Assembly (NCBI GenBank): GCA_019454145.1
Contig: CP075366.1
Span: forward strand, 599,564-663,563
DNA length: 64,000 nucleotides
From: Fimbriimonadaceae bacterium
GTDB taxonomy: Bacteria; Armatimonadota; Fimbriimonadia; Fimbriimonadales; Fimbriimonadaceae
Reading direction: 5' to 3'
Shown: positions 15,406 to 23,593 of the stretch, in pieces
Layout of the letters: every line of letters starts with the position of its first letter
Position numbering within the stretch: the stretch's first letter is position 1
Translations under genes and position numbers: made by a program
The notes under the pieces: generated by a model
Told to the model about the DNA's origin: nothing
The model's input: only the letters and a program-made list of their open reading frames with translations
Database searches by the model: none

Positions 15406-16389
15406 ATGATCGAATTAATTGCCGCTGCCATTGCTTTTTCCGATATGACGAGTGTTGAAGTGAAGTTTCAAGGCGTTGGCCTGGAACTCGCTGGTGTAAT
15501 AACGTCGCCTCCAGACGATGGCAAAAAACATCCCGCCTTTCTCATCATGCCTGGCTCTGGCCCAACCGACAGAGACGGCAACCAACTACCGACTTATAAA
15601 ACTGACCTCCTTAAAGAAATCGGAAATAACCTAACCGAAGCTGGCTTTGTTGTGATGCGGTTTGATAAGCGACCAGTCGCCCGCTACCGGGAGTTCTGGC
15701 CGAAAACCATTGCTGAGATCAGTCCATTTTTTAGTTTGGAAAACCATCTTGCCGACGTTGAGGCCGCCTTTAAATTCTTGAAAGCTCAACCGAATGTTGA
15801 TGCTTCGCGGATGGTTCTTGCCGGACACAGCGAAGGCGGCCTGTTTACTACCGCTCTCGCTGCAAAACTGAACCCGAAAGCGATCTGTTTGCTCGCTGCA
15901 CCGGGTCGAGGAATGGATGTGATCTTGCGCGAGCAACTTATGGCACAAATCAATCCTTTACCGGATTCAGAAGCTAAGACTCAACTCATTAACGACCTTG
16001 ATCGGGCGATATCTACAAGTAAAGCAAGCACTACTCCGGCAACAGATTTACACCCTGGGCTTGCTGCGCTCTTCTCTCCGGCAAACGGACATATTTTGAA
16101 CGGCTACTTCAATTTCGATCCGATCTCATCTCTAAAGGAGTACACAGGAGCTGTATTCATCGCAAACGGAGAATCCGATATTCAGATCAATCCCGAACGA
16201 GATGCCAAACCGCTTTACAACGCGGCAATGTCACGCGAGAACAAGAACGTCAAGTTGCTGATGATTCCAAACACTAGCCACAATTTTAAGGCGGTTTCCA
16301 AGGCATCTGACGCGGGAATCACTGGCCCTGCTCAACCAGCATTAATTGCTGGACTGAAAGAATTCCTGAAGGCAAATGTAGAGAATTAA
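15406..16389 (+). CDS. Alpha/beta-hydrolase, secreted or membrane-associated
   Basis: A 327-residue hydrolase. Seen: oxyanion region FLIMPGSGPTDRDGNQ, nucleophile motif GHSEGG (Ser in VLAGHSEGGLFT), probable acid in ANGESDIQI, and catalytic His in NTSHNFK. The sequence between (FDKRPVARYREFWPKTIAEISPF) is typical of the S9-like/DUF1100-type esterase group that often follows a signal peptide; here the N-terminus (MIELIAAAIAFSDM) is a weak signal. The substrate is unknown; ester or peptide hydrolysis is possible. The frame ends four bases inside the convergent oppC-like gene. Confidence 0.85.
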   Translation: MIELIAAAIAFSDMTSVEVKFQGVGLELAGVITSPPDDGKKHPAFLIMPGSGPTDRDGNQLPTYKTDLLKEIGNNLTEAGFVVMRFDKRPVARYREFWPKTIAEISPFFSLENHLADVEAAFKFLKAQPNVDASRMVLAGHSEGGLFTTALAAKLNPKAICLLAAPGRGMDVILREQLMAQINPLPDSEAKTQLINDLDRAISTSKASTTPATDLHPGLAALFSPANGHILNGYFNFDPISSLKEYTGAVFIANGESDIQINPERDAKPLYNAAMSRENKNVKLLMIPNTSHNFKAVSKASDAGITGPAQPALIAGLKEFLKANVEN

Positions 16390-17207
16390 ATTGCCTGATT
16401 CTTCTTCGGATCAACTATCGCCCTCAGCCCGTCACCCACAAAGTTGAGGGCGAAAATCGTGAGTGAAAGCATCAAGCAAGGCCACAAAAGCAATAAGGGG
16501 TAGGAATTCTTATTTAGGTTCCCGACCTGAATCATCTGGCCCCAGCTCGGTTCGGGCGGTTGAACCCCGATTCCAAGGAAGCTCAGTGTGCTTTCCGCAA
16601 GGATTGTCGCAGCGACGTCTACCATCATCACGGCGAGAAGAACCCCCCAGAGGTGAGGCAAAATGTGTTTGAGCACCAAATAAGGTGTGTTCGCGCCCAT
16701 TGCCTTCGCGGCTACAACGTATTCCCTATCTTTGAGAGTCGCCACTTGATTTTTCACAAGTCGAGCAATCGCGGGCCAAGCAGTCACCGATAAGCCTATC
16801 ACAACCGGCCCAACCCCCATTTGGAATACGCCCACAATCATGATTGCCAGTAGCAAGTCAGGAAACGCGAACATTCCATCGGTAAACCGTTGAACCGGAA
16901 TACTGATCCATTTATTCGCGTAAACACTGGTGATCCCAACAATAATGCCAATCGTAACGGCGATCATCTGCACAACAATCCCAATGACGAGAGAAATTCT
17001 TGCCCCGTAAGCTAGCCGCGCGAATATGTCACGGCCAATTTCATCGGTTCCTAGCCAAAACTCAGAACTTGGCGTCAAAAAGGGCTTACTGACTTGCTCA
17101 TCAAAGGGGTGCCGCATCGTCGGCCCAAAAATCGCGAAAACCACGAGCAGAACCAAATAGCCTGCGCCAAACCAAAACAGCGGACTAACTCCTTTCAGTT
17201 TTTTCAA
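16386..17207 (-). CDS. Dipeptide/oligopeptide ABC transporter permease, DppC/OppC type
   Basis: A 273-residue inner-membrane permease with about six helices. Seen: the N-terminal cytoplasmic tail, the periplasmic loop HPFDEQVSKPFLTPSSEFWLGTDEIGRDIFARLAYGARISL typical of DppC, and the coupling-helix motif EYVVAAKAMGANTPYLVLKHILPH (the EAA region). The start is a TTG at 17207 overlapping the dppB-like stop as TTGA. The ATPases DppD/DppF and a solute-binding protein are not in the window, so they are probably elsewhere. Peptides, nickel or sugars oligomers are all possible substrates. Confidence 0.93.
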   Translation of the reverse strand: MKKLKGVSPLFWFGAGYLVLLVVFAIFGPTMRHPFDEQVSKPFLTPSSEFWLGTDEIGRDIFARLAYGARISLVIGIVVQMIAVTIGIIVGITSVYANKWISIPVQRFTDGMFAFPDLLLAIMIVGVFQMGVGPVVIGLSVTAWPAIARLVKNQVATLKDREYVVAAKAMGANTPYLVLKHILPHLWGVLLAVMMVDVAATILAESTLSFLGIGVQPPEPSWGQMIQVGNLNKNSYPLLLLWPCLMLSLTIFALNFVGDGLRAIVDPKKNQAI

Positions 17208-18211
17208 ACTTGGCTCTCCCTAATCCGAGGATCAATCAGTGGCAGAACCAAGTCGACTAACAGGTTCACGATTACGAACAGCGCACCTGTGACCAGGGTG
17301 CTCGCCAAAATCATGGGCGTATCACGCTGTGTGATTGCTTCAATGGCAACTTTGCCTATTCCCGGAATCAGATATGCCGATTCAACAACAAACGAACCGG
17401 TCAGTAAGTAACCGAATGAAGTGCCTATTGCGGTGAGCACCGGGATAATCGCATTACGGAAGCAATGCACCGAATAAAGCCTCCAACGCGGAACACCCTT
17501 CGCAACTGAGAGCCGGACAAATTCCTGTTTGAGCGTATCAACCATACTCGCGCGCATCAAGCGCGTGAGAGTTGCCATCGGGCGAAGCGCTAGTACCACG
17601 ACAGGAATCAGCAAATAGTAAATGTCGGGTGCAATCCGCTGACCATCGGGAGCCCAACTTGTAGGTAGTTGATTGAGTTGGAGCGCAAATATGTAAACAA
17701 GGATCGGCAGAAGCACATAGTTCGGAATCGTGACACCAAGCGTGCTGAGGCTAAGAATCCCCCGGTCGGCAAGTTTGTTTTCGTAAACGGCAGAGACGGT
17801 TCCCAAAAATATTCCAACAATAGCAGCGAGCAGAATTGCAAGCAGTGCGATTTTCATTGTAATCGGCAGTGCCTGACCCAGTTGCTTATTTATTGGCTGT
17901 TGAGTACCGACAACCGAATTCCCAAAATCGAATTTAGCCGCATTCCCCAAAAACTCTACGTACCGAATCGGCCAAGGGCGATCCAATCCCATTTCATGAC
18001 GCATAAGTTCAATCTGGGCAACTGTGGCCTTTTCTCCGGCTCGTACGGTTGCCGCATCACCGGGAGCAACTTCATCCGCCACAAAAGTGATGAACGAAAT
18101 GAAGATTAAGCTGACTAAACCGTAGAGGAGTCGCAAAACAAGCGGGCGAACGAATCTAAAGAACCGTCCGCCTGCCGTTATTTGAGAATTTGTCTTCGCG
18201 CCCTCAGTCAC
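17204..18211 (-). CDS. Dipeptide/oligopeptide ABC transporter permease, DppB/OppB type
   Basis: A 335-residue inner-membrane permease. Seen: first helix LLYGLVSLIFISFITFVADEVAPGDAA, the RPWPIRYVEFLG-type periplasmic loop after LMRHEMGLD, EAA-like coupling motif FVRLSVAKGVPRWRLYSVHCFRNA, and the C-terminal GYLLTGSFVVESAYLIPGIGKVAIEAI segment characteristic of OppB. It pairs with the DppC-type gene downstream. GTG at 18211 is the probable start and overlaps the cyclophilin gene by eight bases. Transport role is inferred from the pair; substrate is open. Confidence 0.93.
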   Translation of the reverse strand: MTEGAKTNSQITAGGRFFRFVRPLVLRLLYGLVSLIFISFITFVADEVAPGDAATVRAGEKATVAQIELMRHEMGLDRPWPIRYVEFLGNAAKFDFGNSVVGTQQPINKQLGQALPITMKIALLAILLAAIVGIFLGTVSAVYENKLADRGILSLSTLGVTIPNYVLLPILVYIFALQLNQLPTSWAPDGQRIAPDIYYLLIPVVVLALRPMATLTRLMRASMVDTLKQEFVRLSVAKGVPRWRLYSVHCFRNAIIPVLTAIGTSFGYLLTGSFVVESAYLIPGIGKVAIEAITQRDTPMILASTLVTGALFVIVNLLVDLVLPLIDPRIRESQV

Positions 18212-18764
18212 CTTTTACAGTGACGGAAGTTACCTGATCGCCGACTTCTAATTTCTCCACAATATCCATACCTTTGGTTACTGAACCAAAAACTGTGTAG
18301 CTACCATCCAAAAATGGCTTCTTATCCAGCATGATATAGAACTGGCTATCGCCGGAATCTGGGTCGCCTTGCCGGGTTGCAAGACCAACCGCACCTTTAA
18401 CATGCGATTTGCCTGTTTCCTCGCGTGCAATACGCTTGCCGCTACCGCCCTGACCAATGGAAGAATCTGTGATCGGTTTGGTTTTTGTGTTAGGGTCTCC
18501 AAAAAGAACTAAGAATGGTCGAGGATCTTTCATCACTCGGAAAATCTTTTGCCCGTCGTAGAACCCGTTTTTCGCCAACCCCATAATGTGGTCAACCGTT
18601 TTGGGAGCTTTATCGTTATACATTTCAATAACGATTTCCCCTTTCCCCGCTACGTTCATTGTGAGCGTAGGAAGTGCAAACGTTGGCATAACCGCCGATA
18701 CCAGGGCCGGAAAAGCCATGGCACTCGCCAGTATTGTTATCATCCATTTGTTTCGCACAGTCAT
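18204..18764 (-). CDS. Secreted cyclophilin-type peptidyl-prolyl isomerase
   Basis: A 186-residue periplasmic prolyl isomerase with a signal peptide (WMITILASAMAFPALVSA). Seen: the cyclophilin core EIVIEMYNDKAPKTVDHIMGLAKNGFYDG, active-site Arg in IFRVMKD, SQFYIMLDKKPFLDGSYTVFG and the substrate-groove region GAVGLATRQGDPDSGDSQF. It is the first gene of the minus-strand run that continues into the two permeases, overlapping the first by eight bases. It may help fold exported proteins; a link to the transporter is only positional. Confidence 0.92.
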   Translation of the reverse strand: MTVRNKWMITILASAMAFPALVSAVMPTFALPTLTMNVAGKGEIVIEMYNDKAPKTVDHIMGLAKNGFYDGQKIFRVMKDPRPFLVLFGDPNTKTKPITDSSIGQGGSGKRIAREETGKSHVKGAVGLATRQGDPDSGDSQFYIMLDKKPFLDGSYTVFGSVTKGMDIVEKLEVGDQVTSVTVKGD

Positions 18765-18869
18765 GTTGTACCCCGCTAATCAATGGACGATTAGCGGAAA
18801 TAATTCGAATCAGAATTCGGGATTTTCGTAGGTCTAGGGCATATTCGTAAACCAAAACCCATCAATCGG

Positions 18870-18875
18870 TATTCT
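18870..18875 (+). promoter_or_regulatory. -10-like hexamer before dapA
   Basis: TATTCT ends seven bases before the dapA ATG at 18883, the same spacing as at other putative leaderless genes. Confidence 0.4.
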
Positions 18876-18882
18876 GCATTAT

Positions 18883-19779
18883 ATGGGTGCATTCACTGCT
18901 TCACGCGATTGGGGTCAACTCCTCACGGCTATGCTGACGCCGTTTACGAGTTCTAACGAAGTTAATATCGCCGAAGCTAAACGCATCGCCGCATATTTGG
19001 TTGATGTGCAAAAGAACGATGGCATCGTGGTTGCTGGCACTACGGGTGAATCACCAACACTCAAGCACGACGAAAAGCTGGCTTTACTGGATGCAACTCT
19101 GGAAGAAGTAGGAGATCGTGCCGCAGTTGTTATGGGCACTGGCACTTACGACACGGCTGAATCCATTGAGATGACCAAAGCCGCGGAGAAGGCTGGTGCT
19201 CACGGGATCATGCTTGTCAATCCCTATTACAGCCGTCCAGGGCAAGAAGGGCTGTACGCTCATTTCAGCACGATTGCAAAGGAAACTAACCTGCCCGTGA
19301 TGCTTTACAACATCCAGCCTCGTAGTGCAATCAACTTGGAGACTGAAACTTTGCTCAGGCTTGCCGAAATTCCGAACATAGTAGCCGTTAAAGAGGCCAG
19401 CGGAAACATCGCCCAAATCAATGACGTTTGCCGCTTGGCTCCAAAGGGATTCCGCGTTTACAGCGGTGACGATGCCCTGTTACTGCCAATTTTGAGCGTC
19501 GGCGGACATGGACTCGTCAGTGTTGCCGCTCACGTCGTAGGAACCCATCTGAAATCCATGATCACGGACTTCCCCACGAATCCGGCGAAAGCAACCGCAA
19601 CCGCGCATAGTATTACTTCATTCGTTCAAGCGATTTTTAGCTATCCCAGCCCAGTTCCGATCAAATACGCGCTAAGCAAAAAAGGCTTTGATTGCGAGTC
19701 AGTTCGCCTGCCTCTCGTTGGATTCAACGATGAACAGCGAAAGAAATTCGATGCAATCATGCAGCAAATTCCGTCGTAA
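18883..19779 (+). CDS. dapA: 4-hydroxy-tetrahydrodipicolinate synthase
   Basis: A 298-residue cytoplasmic class I aldolase condensing pyruvate with aspartate semialdehyde, the first committed step to lysine and diaminopimelate for peptidoglycan. Seen: AMLTPFTSSNEVN, GTTGESPTL, NPYYSRPGQEGLYAHF, catalytic Tyr in MLYNIQPR and Schiff-base Lys in VAVKEASGN, and GDDALLLPILSVGGHGLVS. The loop YNIQPRSAIN differs from the more usual YNVPGRTG, though the catalytic Tyr and the Arg remain. Length is typical. The gene is alone, between the cyclophilin divergent promoter and a Bax-inhibitor-1 gene. Confidence 0.93.
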   Translation: MGAFTASRDWGQLLTAMLTPFTSSNEVNIAEAKRIAAYLVDVQKNDGIVVAGTTGESPTLKHDEKLALLDATLEEVGDRAAVVMGTGTYDTAESIEMTKAAEKAGAHGIMLVNPYYSRPGQEGLYAHFSTIAKETNLPVMLYNIQPRSAINLETETLLRLAEIPNIVAVKEASGNIAQINDVCRLAPKGFRVYSGDDALLLPILSVGGHGLVSVAAHVVGTHLKSMITDFPTNPAKATATAHSITSFVQAIFSYPSPVPIKYALSKKGFDCESVRLPLVGFNDEQRKKFDAIMQQIPS

Positions 19780-19805
19780 ATCACAAGATTAATTGAACAA
19801 ACACC

Positions 19806-19821
19806 TTAACTGAACAGTTAA
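19806..19821. promoter_or_regulatory. Inverted repeat before the Bax-inhibitor-1 gene
   Basis: TTAACTG AA CAGTTAA, a 7-bp inverted repeat with a two-base centre, lies four bases upstream of a TAAAAT hexamer (19825-19830), 25 bases before the ATG at 19846. Position and symmetry suit an operator for a dimeric regulator. Confidence 0.45.
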
Positions 19822-19845
19822 CAGTAAAATTAAACAAAGGCAAAG

Positions 19846-20595
19846 ATGAGCAATTGGTTTAGAACAAGCAACCCTACTATGAGGGAAGAATTTTTCGAGC
19901 GTCAGTACGGAATCTCAAGTGGGGCAACAATGACGCTCAATGGCACAATAGGAAAATCAGCTCTCCTGTTGGCAATTACAGTGGCTTTTGGTGTTGTAGG
20001 ATACATCGCTGGAAACTTCCCACTCACTATTGGCGCAGCGATCATCGCATTCGTAGCCGCAATAACACTGTTCTTTAAGCGAGAATGGGCAATGCCTTTG
20101 AGTCTTATTTATGCCCCCTTTAAGGGATTTGCCCTTGGCGGAATCTCTCTTCTCTATGCCTCAGCTTTCGTCGATACTAAATACGAAGGTATTGTGCCGA
20201 TGGCAATGGCGGGAACCCTCGTTGTGTTCGGAACGATGCTCTTGCTGTATGTAACACGAATTATCCGCGTAACCGAAACAATGCGAACTGTAGTAATCGG
20301 TGCGACTCTTGCAGTTTGTGTTTTCTACCTCGGTACGTTCCTACTGAGCTTCGCATGGCCAGGGGTAACTCAGTTGCCAGTTTTTGGCTCTAGCCCGATT
20401 GGAATAGGATTTAGTGTTCTGATGATTATCCTAGCTGCCTTCAATTTCGCTCTTGATTTTGATCTGATAGAAAAGGGGGTTCAGCACGGCCTTCCAAAAA
20501 ATATGGAGTGGTATGCATCATTTGCACTTCTTATCACCATCGTTTGGTTGTACATAGAAATGTTGCGATTATTGAGCAAACTCGCTCGCCGATAA
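19846..20595 (+). CDS. Bax-inhibitor-1/YccA-like membrane protein
   Basis: A 249-residue polytopic membrane protein with about seven helices. The N-terminus WFRTSNPTMREEFFERQYG... is the typical opening of the YccA-like bacterial BI-1 family, and the core has ALGGISLLYASAFVDTKYEGIVPMAMAGTLVVFG followed by a long hydrophobic run ending LLITIVWLYIEMLRLLSKLARR. Family members act as pH-sensitive calcium leak channels or interact with FtsH in some bacteria; function here is unknown. It has a real leader with AAAGG before the ATG and ends at a strong terminator. Confidence 0.88.
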   Translation: MSNWFRTSNPTMREEFFERQYGISSGATMTLNGTIGKSALLLAITVAFGVVGYIAGNFPLTIGAAIIAFVAAITLFFKREWAMPLSLIYAPFKGFALGGISLLYASAFVDTKYEGIVPMAMAGTLVVFGTMLLLYVTRIIRVTETMRTVVIGATLAVCVFYLGTFLLSFAWPGVTQLPVFGSSPIGIGFSVLMIILAAFNFALDFDLIEKGVQHGLPKNMEWYASFALLITIVWLYIEMLRLLSKLARR

Positions 20596-20604
20596 TCTCC
20601 ACAT

Positions 20605-20643
20605 AAAAATATCCCGCACGTAACTCATGTGCGGGATATTTTT
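20605..20643. terminator. Bidirectional intrinsic terminator
   Basis: A perfect 13-bp stem (AAATATCCCGCAC at 20607-20619 with its complement at 20629-20641, nine-base loop) has an A-run on its left and a T-run on its right. It serves both the Bax-inhibitor-1 gene from the left and the MacB-type permease gene from the right. Confidence 0.9.
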
Positions 20644-20655
20644 ACTTCTGAATGT

Positions 20656-21885
20656 TTATTCTGTTCTCAAGGCTTCGATTGGGCTGAGGCTACTCGCCCT
20701 CGCCGCTGGATAGAGACCAAAAACCACACCAATAATCGCGGAAATGACGGTTGAAGTAATCGCAGCTTCAAGTGGAAAGACCATTTGCAATCCGCCTTTG
20801 CTTGGGATGCTGATCGCTGCAGTAATTGCCGTTATTCCAAGACCAAGGATCCAAGCAAATCCCATGCCGATAAACCCACCAATAACGCTAAGCATGGATG
20901 CTTCGACCAGAAACTGCATTAAAACGCTTCCTCTTTTAGCTCCAACAGCTTTACGAAGTCCGACTTCCCTAGTTCGTTCCGTCACCGAAACGAGCATGAT
21001 GTTCATGATGCCAATTCCACCAACAAGTAGCGATAATGCGGCAACTCCACCCAGAATCGCACCCGCCACACCTAAGATATTGCCAAAAATATTCGTGACT
21101 GATTCCCGACTATCAACGCGGTAAACCTTTTTGTTACCGGACTTAGCCATAAGCACTCTCCAAACGTCGTCCATGGCAGAATCAGTACTAATGCCCGGCT
21201 TGGGGCGCGCAGTTATGTACGAAATTTGGTCGCCGCCAATCCATTTATCTTGCGCAGTCGTCAACGGAACCCAGACTTCCTTCTTATTGTTCTGGCCCAT
21301 AATTTCGACGTTTTCCATCACTCCAACAACTTGTAGGGTGATCCCTGGGAAAGTGAGCATTTGACCAATTGGATCTTCGTTACCGAACAATTTGTCCCTA
21401 ATGTCTAAGCCAATCAAGCAGACATTCGCTCGATTATCTAGATCTGCCTCTGAAATTTGGCGACCTGATACAAGGGGCACATTTCCCATATCGTCGGCGT
21501 ATTCATCAACACCACTGACACTAGGGTCGGAAATGCTTCGATCTAAATAGCTGATTTTTTGAGCACCCATCTGCAAAGATGCCGATGCTATATCAAGGGT
21601 CGTGCACTGATTGAGGAGCAATTCTAAATCTTCATATTGCATTCCACTGATCATCGCGTTTCGCTCTGACCTTCGACCACCGCCTCCATCGTAAGCAATC
21701 CAAATCGAATCCGAGCCTAGTTTCTTAAACTCATACGTGATGTAGTGCTGAAATCCGTTTGAAATCATGGAAATCAGCGTCACGCTCATGACCCCAATGA
21801 TCACACCGAGCATGGTTAGGAACGCTCGCATTTTGTGCAAGCGCAACATATCTAGCGCGATTCGGAATGACTCGAAAAGGTTCAA
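20656..21885 (-). CDS. MacB/FtsX-type ABC transporter permease
   Basis: A 409-residue permease of the mechanotransmission (MacB/FtsX) type. Seen: N-terminal helix after MRAFLTMLGVIIGVMSVTLISMI, a periplasmic core domain, and the C-terminal FtsX block with MNIMLVSVTERTREVGLRKAVGAKR then three closing helices ending YPAARASSLSPIEALRTE. It follows the HlyD adaptor gene by only three bases, so the pair forms an export unit. The matching ATPase is not adjacent; the ATPase at 24794 is LivF-like and unlikely to be it. Substrate could be a peptide, lipid or antibiotic. Confidence 0.93.
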   Translation of the reverse strand: MNLFESFRIALDMLRLHKMRAFLTMLGVIIGVMSVTLISMISNGFQHYITYEFKKLGSDSIWIAYDGGGGRRSERNAMISGMQYEDLELLLNQCTTLDIASASLQMGAQKISYLDRSISDPSVSGVDEYADDMGNVPLVSGRQISEADLDNRANVCLIGLDIRDKLFGNEDPIGQMLTFPGITLQVVGVMENVEIMGQNNKKEVWVPLTTAQDKWIGGDQISYITARPKPGISTDSAMDDVWRVLMAKSGNKKVYRVDSRESVTNIFGNILGVAGAILGGVAALSLLVGGIGIMNIMLVSVTERTREVGLRKAVGAKRGSVLMQFLVEASMLSVIGGFIGMGFAWILGLGITAITAAISIPSKGGLQMVFPLEAAITSTVISAIIGVVFGLYPAARASSLSPIEALRTE

Positions 21886-21888
21886 GTG

Positions 21889-23592
21889 TTACTCCTTCTT
21901 CTCAGTGCTGTCAGCTTCCTCGTCATCCGGGCCAAACTGCATCATGCCCTTACGAGGCGGCCCGGTGAATTCCGGCTTCACAACTTGAACCCCTTCCTTC
22001 ACTCCGCTCTTGATCGCGATATTGGATTGATCTTTTGCACCAACTTCAATGGCTTGACGGATGCCCTTGAACTTAGGCTTTTCAAGTGGATTTTTCGCGA
22101 CTGGCTTTTCTTTCTCATCGTAAAGCATCACAAAAGAACCCTCTTTATCTTCACCCACGTAGGCAAGCGGCAGAATCAACGTGTCCTTCACTTCAAACGA
22201 CACCATCTCGCATTTAGCAGACATTCCGCTTTTCAGCTTCGTTCCAACCTCATCAAGAGTGACTTCCACTTCATATTTGACCACCGGGTCGCCGCCAACG
22301 CCCGAGGCGTTCTCAATTTGGGCAGGAGCAATCTTGGTGACTTCGCCATGGAATTCACTGCCTGGCAACGCATCTACGGTGATATTTGCTCCCATTCCTT
22401 CTGTGAGTCTGGCGACGTCAATTTCGTTGATCTGGAGCTTCACCAACATACTGGAACGATCCTCGATCTTCACGATTGGCGAACCAGCTGAAAATGTACT
22501 GAGCGCATTGACCAATTCCCCGATCTGAACGAATCGCTTGGTGATCACTCCTGAAATTGGAGCACGGACTTCGGTTTCACCCAAAAGCCGTTTAGCATCA
22601 TCCAGGGAGCTCTTGATTTGTGCGACCGAAGCCTGGGAGCCTCGTTTTTGCTCTTCTAAAACCTGAACATCCCGCAAAGCGGCTTCCGCATCCTTCACGT
22701 TTTGGAGCGCAGTTTGATATTCCTGCTTCTTGGTTTGGTCAACAAAAGCGTTGGCTTTTGTTCGGTCAAGATCAGCCTTAGCCTGAGCTACTCGCTGTTG
22801 TTGCTGCTCTCGTTCAATCCGCTGTTCGTTTTCTAACCGATCAAGAGCTTCCTTTGCTTGCCGCGCTTTCGTTTCCGCCAATTGGAGCGAAAGGTCAGCT
22901 TGTTCTACTTCTCGCTTGGAAACATAACCCTTCTCAAACAATCCAGCTTGGCGATCTCGTTCGACCTTTGCCTGGCGGAGATTGTTATTGGCATCTTGCA
23001 AGGCGATTTCGGTCTGCGTTCTCGCGTTGGGTTGCGTGACTTTGGTGAGTAAATCGTACGATTTCAGCGCATTCTGATAGCCAGTTTCCGCGGACTTGAT
23101 TGCTGTGGATGTGAGTTCCGGTTGGGCTTTCAGTTCTAATTCAAGTTGCTTTACACGCAACTTCGCCCGCTCTAGGTTTGTTTGGGCTGTTACTTTCCGC
23201 TGCGCGATTTCGATATCAATTCGTCGGACACTGCTGACCGCTCCATCAAGCTGAGCCTGATTCTGATCTAACTGAAGTTGGGTTTGCTGAGGATCAATGA
23301 CGGCAATGAGGTCGCCTTCTTTAACGTAGTCGCCTTCATCCACCAATAACCTTGCGACTCGCCCGCCTACTTGACTCTTGACTTCGACGGTTTTTTCCGC
23401 TTGCAAGGAGCCAGTTTCAACAACCTTGATCGAAACATCGCCTCGTTCAACTTTTGTGACACTGGCTTTCAGCATCTCCTCTAACTGTTTAGCTTCGGCA
23501 GCTTTCTTACCTGCCTGCCCCAACGCCCCCAAAGCGACGACAAGCAATGCCAGAATCCCAAGAATCAGCGCAATTCGCCAGTGTTTCTTCAT
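21889..23592 (-). CDS. HlyD/MacA-like periplasmic adaptor with a long coiled coil
   Basis: A 567-residue membrane-fusion protein: N-terminal membrane helix (IALILGILALLVVALGAL), barrel-sandwich half with GSLQAEKTVEVKSQVGGRVARLLVDEGDYVKEGDLIAVIDP, then a very long Gln/Glu/Ala-rich helical hairpin from about residue 95 to 325 (KAELDRTKAN, EQQQQRVAQAK), then the second half DDAKRLLGETEVRAPISGVITKRFV, a beta-barrel and a C-terminal domain. It is longer than most MacA proteins (about 370) because of the hairpin. The ATG at 23592 sits one base after the peptidase stop; the longer frame back to 23628 lies inside that gene. Confidence 0.92.
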   Translation of the reverse strand: MKKHWRIALILGILALLVVALGALGQAGKKAAEAKQLEEMLKASVTKVERGDVSIKVVETGSLQAEKTVEVKSQVGGRVARLLVDEGDYVKEGDLIAVIDPQQTQLQLDQNQAQLDGAVSSVRRIDIEIAQRKVTAQTNLERAKLRVKQLELELKAQPELTSTAIKSAETGYQNALKSYDLLTKVTQPNARTQTEIALQDANNNLRQAKVERDRQAGLFEKGYVSKREVEQADLSLQLAETKARQAKEALDRLENEQRIEREQQQQRVAQAKADLDRTKANAFVDQTKKQEYQTALQNVKDAEAALRDVQVLEEQKRGSQASVAQIKSSLDDAKRLLGETEVRAPISGVITKRFVQIGELVNALSTFSAGSPIVKIEDRSSMLVKLQINEIDVARLTEGMGANITVDALPGSEFHGEVTKIAPAQIENASGVGGDPVVKYEVEVTLDEVGTKLKSGMSAKCEMVSFEVKDTLILPLAYVGEDKEGSFVMLYDEKEKPVAKNPLEKPKFKGIRQAIEVGAKDQSNIAIKSGVKEGVQVVKPEFTGPPRKGMMQFGPDDEEADSTEKKE

Positions 23593-23593
23593 A

